25,866 bases of DNA from Eggerthellales bacterium UBA948 (GTDB lineage: Bacteria; Actinomycetota; Coriobacteriia; Coriobacteriales; UBA8131). This document shows positions 20,613-25,866 of this stretch, piece after piece. Positions within the stretch are counted from its first letter, which is position 1, and each line of letters starts with the position of its first letter. The notes below the pieces were generated by a model. It saw only the letters and a list, made by a program, of their open reading frames with translations, was not told the DNA's origin and made no database searches. The position numbers and the translations under genes were made by a program. The stretch spans positions 22,279 through 48,144 of the forward strand of contig DBCW01000010.1 of assembly GCA_002293265.1 (NCBI GenBank), in the 5' to 3' direction.

Positions 20613-23191
20613 TAGTTGCCCTCCTTGTTCCATGTACGATATTTACCCGCCCAGCCCTCGGGATAATCCTTAGCAAGTTGCTCCAGATCGGCTTTTTCGA
20701 TCTCGATCAGCGATGAGTTATAAGCACCACTCAGATGATGAACAGACATCTCTCCGCCATAGGTCAGATACTGTCCATCTCCGCCTCTGTCCGGAGCCGG
20801 TCCGTATCCGCCATCCAGTGGATCATTCCAAGCGCCGTACGTTAGTTGAGCAACGCCTTCTTTCATGCGATAAGTTACTTGCACGCCGGCCAACACTTTG
20901 CCGCGATCGTTGTAGCAAATCACAATGTCGCCGTCTTTTAAGCCACGCGCTGCGGCATCATTGGGGTGAATGAGCACAGGCTCATAAGGATAACCATCAG
21001 GGCCTTTGACCTTGTAAGCACCCGTTAGCCAAGTGCAGTCGTTGTACTTGCCGTGGAAGCGGAACTTGGGATGTGCCAAGAGCTGCTGCAACGGATACTT
21101 TTCCTTTAGCTCAGAAGGCTCGTGACCTTCAAGCTCGGGGATATAGTGAGGAACAGGTGGAATCTCATCGTTGTAGCCGTATTTCTCCCACACCAAAGTG
21201 GAGAAAATCTCTACCTTGCCTGTTGGTGAAGGCATGGGGTTAGCCTCAGGATCGCGCCAGAAGTCATTAAACTGCTTGTTGGGCTTGTAGTCTTTTGGAG
21301 CCGGCCAAACGTAATAACCCTTGTCGCGGAAGTCCTCAAATGACATGGGGATATTGGTTGTGGCAAGCATCTTGCGCAAGAAGCCTTCCTCTGTGTTACC
21401 CTCAAGATATGTGTCTTTAAGGCCAAAGCGGTCGGCGATCTCAGCCAAGATATCCATATCTGTTTTGCTCTCGCCAACAACATCAATACATCTTTGGTGA
21501 TAAATTGCCGAGCGAAGACCAATGTATGCCGGTGGAATGTATTGACCAACGCTTGCAGGCTCGGTGATGTCTTCACGCTCATACATTGTGGTTGTAGGCA
21601 ACACTAGGTCAGCCATACGGCACTCGCGATCAAACCACGGTGCGCTTACAAAGAAGGTCTCGATCTTGGGGTGGCGCAAGAACTTGAGGTGGGTATTTCT
21701 GTCCGGGGGATTGGTGCAACTGGAACCGCGCTGCCAGAAGAAGTGAACTTCGCTCTCGCCATCTTCAGGGTACTTGCGCTCAAAGAAGTACTCCTCGGCA
21801 GATGTATTAAAGAGGTCGCCGCCATAATACTCAAGCTTGCCCTTGTCCACAGCTTCGTAAAGTTTTTGGAAGGTGAGGTGCTGTTTTGTATTGTTGAGAC
21901 TGTAGTTCTCACACACAGCGTTCATGCCACCGTCTGCATAACCAAACGGACCAACCTGATTTACAGAGTCAAAAGGACCGCATAGTGAGAGGAAGGGGCC
22001 TACCATATTGCTTCCGGGTTTACCCATACCGCGCATCATGCCAAGCACTACTGCCAGACGCGGAAACTCTTCGCCAAACTGACGGCGACAGGCACCACCG
22101 GTAAACACCCAAAACGAGGTAGGACGGTTTGCCCACTCGCGAGCCAGTTTGCGGATAACGCGTGCAGGAACACCGCATTTTTCCTCTGCCCACTCTGGAG
22201 TCTTAGGAGTTTGGTCTTTTGCTTCACCAAGAATGTAAGTCTTAAAGGAATTTCCTGCCGGAACGCCTTCAGGCATATGTTCTTCGTCAAAACCGATGCA
22301 GTGAGTGTCCAGGTATTCCTGATCATAAGTGCCCTCGGTGATCCACACATAAGCAACCGCACAAGCCATAGCACCATCGGTTCCCGGATAGATGGGGATC
22401 CACTTGTCGGCAAAGCCTAAGCCAACCTCGTTATAAAGTGGCTCAATGAGAATTACTTCTTTGCCTAGTTCCTTCCACCATCTCCAAAGGCGTGCTTGGT
22501 CACAGCCGCCATAGAGATTATGAAACATTGGGTCAACGCCCCAAAGCACAATCAGATCATCGTTTTCGGAGACATCAAATAAGGTGTCAGGTGCGGCAGG
22601 GATACCTTGTGACGGCCAATGCCCCCACATAAGCGTGGCACCGGCTGACCAGCCTTCCCAGGAATTGGGTGTAAAGTCGATATGGGTAGCGTCCATCATA
22701 TCCCAGAAGCGTACCCAGTCACTGAAGAAGTAGTGCAAGGAGCCCCACTCGGGATGTGCGGAGTAAAACTCGCTCATAGCGGAGGGACCGTAAGTTTCGA
22801 TTATGCGTTTCATTTCGGATTCGATGATGTCAAAAGCCTCATCCCAAGAAATGCGCTCGTATCCGCTCACACCACGGTTTTGCGTATTACGCTCGCCATT
22901 AGGATCCCAGTCAACACGTTTCATCGGATAACGAACACGGTTTTCTGAATACGCCATTTGCCTGCCGATCATACCCCACGGTAGCAGGGGATGGGTCAGT
23001 GGCGGTTTGTAAACTTTACCGTTAACCTCGCATTGCCATGAATCAACTTCTGCCGGGTCAAACTGCATCGGCTCTACTCTGATCATCTTGCCATCAGCCA
23101 CAGATACCATAAGCGGTCCTGCGGTAGAACAGGTAGTTCGCCTAACACCGTTCACATCTTCAGGTTTGAGCTGCTTGGTTTTATCGGACAT
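20612..23191 (-). CDS. Transhydroxylase-like molybdopterin oxidoreductase, catalytic subunit (paralogue)
   Basis: This 859-aa protein is a clear paralogue of the gene at 33-2678. The two share CSTAGPL, PLLPWG, KRVDWDP, RNT-NRG, SAHPEWGSLHY, FTPNSWEGW, DPMFHN and CIGFDEEHMP. Only one cysteine (C21) stands at the N-terminus, so there is no Fe-S cluster in this subunit. Ser177 is the likely Mo ligand, His146 is 31 residues earlier, and Asn176 replaces the aspartate known in transhydroxylase. It lacks the roughly 15-20 residue insert of the other copy. There is no Tat signal. The ATG follows AAGGAG. It is divergent from the membrane LuxR regulator, an arrangement seen for substrate-induced catechol dehydroxylases in Eggerthella. 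Substrate unknown, probably different from that of its paralogue. Confidence 0.9.
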   Translation of the reverse strand: MSDKTKQLKPEDVNGVRRTTCSTAGPLMVSVADGKMIRVEPMQFDPAEVDSWQCEVNGKVYKPPLTHPLLPWGMIGRQMAYSENRVRYPMKRVDWDPNGERNTQNRGVSGYERISWDEAFDIIESEMKRIIETYGPSAMSEFYSAHPEWGSLHYFFSDWVRFWDMMDATHIDFTPNSWEGWSAGATLMWGHWPSQGIPAAPDTLFDVSENDDLIVLWGVDPMFHNLYGGCDQARLWRWWKELGKEVILIEPLYNEVGLGFADKWIPIYPGTDGAMACAVAYVWITEGTYDQEYLDTHCIGFDEEHMPEGVPAGNSFKTYILGEAKDQTPKTPEWAEEKCGVPARVIRKLAREWANRPTSFWVFTGGACRRQFGEEFPRLAVVLGMMRGMGKPGSNMVGPFLSLCGPFDSVNQVGPFGYADGGMNAVCENYSLNNTKQHLTFQKLYEAVDKGKLEYYGGDLFNTSAEEYFFERKYPEDGESEVHFFWQRGSSCTNPPDRNTHLKFLRHPKIETFFVSAPWFDRECRMADLVLPTTTMYEREDITEPASVGQYIPPAYIGLRSAIYHQRCIDVVGESKTDMDILAEIADRFGLKDTYLEGNTEEGFLRKMLATTNIPMSFEDFRDKGYYVWPAPKDYKPNKQFNDFWRDPEANPMPSPTGKVEIFSTLVWEKYGYNDEIPPVPHYIPELEGHEPSELKEKYPLQQLLAHPKFRFHGKYNDCTWLTGAYKVKGPDGYPYEPVLIHPNDAAARGLKDGDIVICYNDRGKVLAGVQVTYRMKEGVAQLTYGAWNDPLDGGYGPAPDRGGDGQYLTYGGEMSVHHLSGAYNSSLIEIEKADLEQLAKDYPEGWAGKYRTWNKEGN

Positions 23192-23494
23192 AATTCTCCT
23201 TCCATAACTTTTTTGTAGTCTTTTGAGTTGGAGACTGCGTAAGTGAGTAGTCGCACTCTAAGGTACGTTGCTCCTCCAACATACTTAACTTACACTTGCA
23301 GCTTGTTTCTAACGAAAAATCGCCTCCTTCTTTCTGCTATACTGAGCGGGTTATTTTCTGTAGGACACATTCATTCACTTGCATTAGATTCACGAAATGT
23401 TAGCGAGCATTAGACGGCATAGAAATCGGCTATTGAGCTGATTTCTCAACATCATACAAATCAGGTATGAGCATTGTGTTGTATGGAGAAAAGT
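23192..23494. promoter_or_regulatory. Divergent promoter region between molybdoenzyme operon and LuxR gene
   Basis: The 303 bases hold no gene. AGAAATCGGCT (23421-23431) and AGCTGATTTCT (23436-23446) form an 11-bp dyad with one G-T mismatch and a 4-base centre, about 50 bases before the regulator start. GCATTAGA occurs twice (23381 and 23408). GTTGGAG (23227-23233) and CTCCAAC (23274-23280) could pair in the leader of the leftward transcript. The dyad is the best candidate regulator site. No confident -35/-10 pair was found. Confidence 0.45.
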
Positions 23495-25000
23495 ATGAGA
23501 CCTACTTCTGAGCAGCAAGAACATCCAAGAACTACAATATCTTTATTGATTATCGGCGGTTTCTCTTGCTTTATTGCTTGGCCACTTATTAGCTTACTTA
23601 ACATAGCTTTGAGATTGCAGGAGAAAACAGAATCACCCATATTTATGTTTGGTGAGTCGGCTGTATTTGTTGGCGTTTTTGTTGCGCTGTTTTGCTTTAT
23701 GCTGATACCAGCTGCGAAGTGGCTTAAACAAAAGCATGTGTCTATAGCGTTTTTAATTGCTATGGTCACTATTGTTATTGCGACCTCTCTGCTTGACCAT
23801 TTTGAAGTTCAATCTTTGTCGTTAGCGTTTAGTGCCTTAAAAATCTTATTCGAAATCATGAACGGTATTGTTTTTGCCTGTCTGCTCCTTTTATGGGGCA
23901 CTGTTTGGGATACCTACACCAGAGTGTTTGGCAAATCTGACCTGCGAGTAAACCTTTTTACTTCAATACTGATGGGAGTTTTGATTTGTATTGTCACAAG
24001 CTTGATTCAGAGTGAATACTTGGTGATAGTTACTGTGGCGGTTCCGGTTATATCTTTGCTTCTTCGTATGATTCTTAGCAAGCAACTAGCTGCCTTACAT
24101 GTGGACACTGCGGCTTTAACCAGCGTTAACAAAGTTGCTAACATGCCCTTTAGACACGCTGCTTATGTTGTGACCATCAGTTCGTATTGCTCGTTTATTA
24201 TATTTGCATGCATTGGCACTATCGGAGCTGTATTAACGATATTAACAGTGGCAGTGTCTATCATTGTAATGTGTATAGCTATGATCATTTATTCCACAAC
24301 TAAAAAAGTGTTGCCTCGATTTCTTTTGGTGGAGCGAGTGGCTTTTCCGGTTGCTTTTTTGGGCTCTGTGTTAGTGCCGTTTCTTGACAACACTGTTTGT
24401 GCGATTATTGCAGTGTCGATGAGTGCTATGGGTTTATCGGCATTTATGACAGCGCATTGGAATTTGTTAATCAATTGGTCGCACCGTTTTAACCTGCAGA
24501 CCATCTATCATTATGCCTACGGTACTTATACGATCTCAGGAGGGTGTCTGCTTGGCTTTGTCATCGTTTTAGTGATCCGGTGGACTTCTATACCTGATGT
24601 CACCGCTCAAATTGTGGTCTGCCTACTCTTTTTAGTCTTTACAATTACGTTATCTGCCCATATGCCTTTTGATTCCGAAGGAGCATTTAACAGCTTTGAG
24701 CAAAGCGCAACTAAGATACGCGCTGCAAAAGGCATATGGAAAACAGTTATGGAAGATATTACTGCCGAGCACTCACTAACCCCAAGGGAAGCCGATGTCT
24801 TGTCGTTATTATCGCGTGGTAGAAGCATTAAGCATATCAGCCAAGAGCTCTATATTTCTGAGCATACAGCAAAGACGCATGTATACCACATCTATAAAAA
24901 ACTAGACATAAACGGTCTGCAAGAGCTGATTGATCTGGTAGACGACAAGATGCAACAAGCAAAAGAAGACAAGCTGATAGTTTTTTCGAATGAGAACTGA
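23495..25000 (+). CDS. Twelve-helix membrane LuxR-type transcriptional regulator
   Basis: This 501-aa protein has about twelve membrane segments followed by a cytoplasmic LuxR-type helix-turn-helix at residues 427-490 (LTPREADVLSLLSRGRS, ISQELYISEHTAKTHVYHIYKKL). This layout is characteristic of the large Eggerthellaceae family shown in E. lenta to control catechol dehydroxylase genes in response to substrate. The membrane part is thought to sense a small molecule directly. Of three in-frame starts (TTG 23474, ATG 23483, ATG 23495) the last is best, since GGAG lies six bases upstream. It is divergent from the transhydroxylase-like operon ending at 19274, its probable target. The signal is not known. 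Confidence 0.9.
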   Translation: MRPTSEQQEHPRTTISLLIIGGFSCFIAWPLISLLNIALRLQEKTESPIFMFGESAVFVGVFVALFCFMLIPAAKWLKQKHVSIAFLIAMVTIVIATSLLDHFEVQSLSLAFSALKILFEIMNGIVFACLLLLWGTVWDTYTRVFGKSDLRVNLFTSILMGVLICIVTSLIQSEYLVIVTVAVPVISLLLRMILSKQLAALHVDTAALTSVNKVANMPFRHAAYVVTISSYCSFIIFACIGTIGAVLTILTVAVSIIVMCIAMIIYSTTKKVLPRFLLVERVAFPVAFLGSVLVPFLDNTVCAIIAVSMSAMGLSAFMTAHWNLLINWSHRFNLQTIYHYAYGTYTISGGCLLGFVIVLVIRWTSIPDVTAQIVVCLLFLVFTITLSAHMPFDSEGAFNSFEQSATKIRAAKGIWKTVMEDITAEHSLTPREADVLSLLSRGRSIKHISQELYISEHTAKTHVYHIYKKLDINGLQELIDLVDDKMQQAKEDKLIVFSNEN

Positions 25001-25174
25001 GGCTTGGCGGGAGAAAACTCTCTTTATTGTCATCCTGAGTGTATGTGAGGATCTAAAAGTGGACTTTCTGGGCGACATTGCGGTACTACTGATAAGGTAA
25101 CAGTCAGTATGCGAGACACAAATGCAATCATATGATAACATTTAGTGGTCAACTGAAAGAGGATGGAGTCAAAT
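25001..25174. other. Non-coding stretch with REP-like fragment
   Basis: The 174 bases carry TTGTCATCCTGAGTGTATG at 25027-25045 followed by TGAGGATCT, with arms ATCCT (25032-25036) and AGGAT (25048-25052). This looks like one unit of the common TGTCATCC-type intergenic repeat. No terminator with a U-tract was found for the LuxR gene, and the promoter of the toxin-antitoxin pair is not obvious. Confidence 0.4.
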
Positions 25175-25393
25175 ATGAACTCGACGCTGACCATAAGAAT
25201 GGATAGTGAACTGAAGCAACAGTTTACGCAGGTACTTGAAGAGATAGGACTGGATGCACCAACTGCTGTACGAATGCTAGCCATCCAGACAGTAAAAACA
25301 AGACAAGTGCCCCTGTCACTTTCGGCTAACTACAGCGAGAATGACACCATGGCATTTCTTGATAATGTTCGCGCTGAATGGGGTGAATGGTAA
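25175..25393 (+). CDS. RelB/DinJ-like antitoxin
   Basis: This 72-aa protein has the RelB/DinJ pattern: a ribbon-helix-helix start with STLTIRMDSELKQQFTQVLEEIGL and the family's APTAVRMLAIQTVKTRQVPL segment. The start ATG 25175 is preferred over ATG 25163 because GGAG lies six bases before it, while the upstream ATG is too close to its own purine run. It ends with a TAATG junction to the toxin gene. RelB/DinJ proteins neutralise their toxin and repress the operon. Here the partner is MazF-like, not the RelE/YafQ type that usually accompanies DinJ. Confidence 0.85.
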   Translation: MNSTLTIRMDSELKQQFTQVLEEIGLDAPTAVRMLAIQTVKTRQVPLSLSANYSENDTMAFLDNVRAEWGEW

Positions 25394-25716
25394 TGCTTTC
25401 ATATGGCGATGTGGTTCTCGCTGCAGGAGGAATTTATTCCACAAAGCCAAGACCGGTACTAATTATTCAAAATGAAAAATGCTACACAGGCGAATCAGTG
25501 CTAGTTATACCATTTACCAGCAAGGAGAACGCTGAGATAGAAACGAGAGTCCCAGTTTCGCCCACGGCACAAAATGGGCTAGATAAAGGCTGCTTTTTAG
25601 AAGTCGATAAACTTTCAGCAATACGCAGTAACTCTATATCCGAAAAAATAGGGGTTATAGAGGAAGAATATATAGAGCAAGCAAAGAAACAACTCATCAC
25701 CCTTCTTCTTTTATAA
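25393..25716 (+). CDS. MazF/PemK-like endoribonuclease toxin
   Basis: This 107-aa protein is in the PemK/MazF superfamily, sequence-specific mRNA nucleases. Visible points are the N-terminal YGDVVLAAGG strand, the KPRPVLIIQNE motif (the usual RPxxVV-Q), the central VLVIPFTSKE strand and the CFLEVDKLSAIRSNSI segment matching the family's LxxDQixtIdksrl region. ATG 25393 shares its A with the antitoxin stop codon; an ATG at 25387 would add two residues. The coupled translation fits a toxin made after its antitoxin. Confidence 0.85.
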   Translation: MLSYGDVVLAAGGIYSTKPRPVLIIQNEKCYTGESVLVIPFTSKENAEIETRVPVSPTAQNGLDKGCFLEVDKLSAIRSNSISEKIGVIEEEYIEQAKKQLITLLLL

Positions 25717-25866
25717 AAATACTATTGTCTGGGTTTAGTATTGGCTCGTATTGATTCAGAATGTTAAGTACTCGAAAATGTACACTCATTTTCCCTCTTC
25801 AGAATACGATAAGCTAATTCTGCTCAGGGTGTTAAATTAGTGCTTATGGCAGTTGTGTCATTCCGC
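25717..25866. other. Window end, no gene seen
   Basis: The 150 bases hold no gene I can support. The last eleven bases read TGTCATTCCGC, the typical beginning of a dispersed intergenic repeat that is cut off by the window edge. Confidence 0.3.

Overview
The window most likely comes from an anaerobic Coriobacteriia genome, probably Eggerthellaceae, although base composition looks lower in GC than Eggerthella itself. The grounds are three separate molybdopterin (Mo-bisMGD) oxidoreductase clusters within 24 kb, a twelve-helix membrane LuxR-type regulator divergent from one of them, a large family of Fe-S partner subunits, and small zinc-ribbon proteins with a shared MCFRP start. This placement is inference from gene content. 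No rRNA, tRNA, CRISPR array or insertion sequence was seen.

Region 1 (1-4485) is an operon for a transhydroxylase-like molybdoenzyme: a catalytic subunit without an N-terminal Fe-S motif, a four-cluster ferredoxin subunit with a C-terminal transthyretin-like domain, a 91-aa zinc-ribbon protein and a four-helix membrane protein, closed by a strong terminator. Region 2 (4486-6200) holds a DUF1905 gene, a BrnT/BrnA toxin-antitoxin pair, REP-like debris and a structured leader with a good promoter. Region 3 (6201-11051) holds an acidic low-complexity surface protein with a Listeria-Bacteroides repeat, then three leftward genes: DUF2200, a MoaF-like small protein and a VanZ-domain membrane protein.

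Region 4 (11052-13893) has an orphan radical SAM/SPASM enzyme convergent with a Fic-fold protein whose active-site motif is degenerate. Region 5 (13894-19230) is the second molybdoenzyme locus: a DmsA-like catalytic subunit with an N-terminal Fe-S motif, a DmsB-like subunit lacking one cluster cysteine, and an MFS transporter, with a second MCFRP zinc-ribbon gene divergent across a control region rich in repeats and dyads. Region 6 (19274-25000) is a leftward paralogue of the region 1 operon (catalytic subunit, Fe-S subunit, four-helix membrane protein) divergent from the membrane LuxR regulator. Region 7 (25001-25866) holds a RelB/DinJ-like antitoxin paired with a MazF/PemK-like toxin.

The likely theme is reductive or redox-neutral conversion of hydroxylated aromatics or similar small molecules in the cytoplasm. 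None of the three catalytic subunits has a Tat signal, an MFS carrier sits next to one, and Eggerthella catechol dehydroxylases use related enzymes and related LuxR regulators. The substrates cannot be read from sequence. The best candidates for something undescribed are the MCFRP zinc-ribbon proteins beside two molybdoenzyme loci, the duplicated GAGCTT/TGTCAGAAAGT/GCTCAC control element, and the orphan radical SAM enzyme with no obvious substrate peptide.
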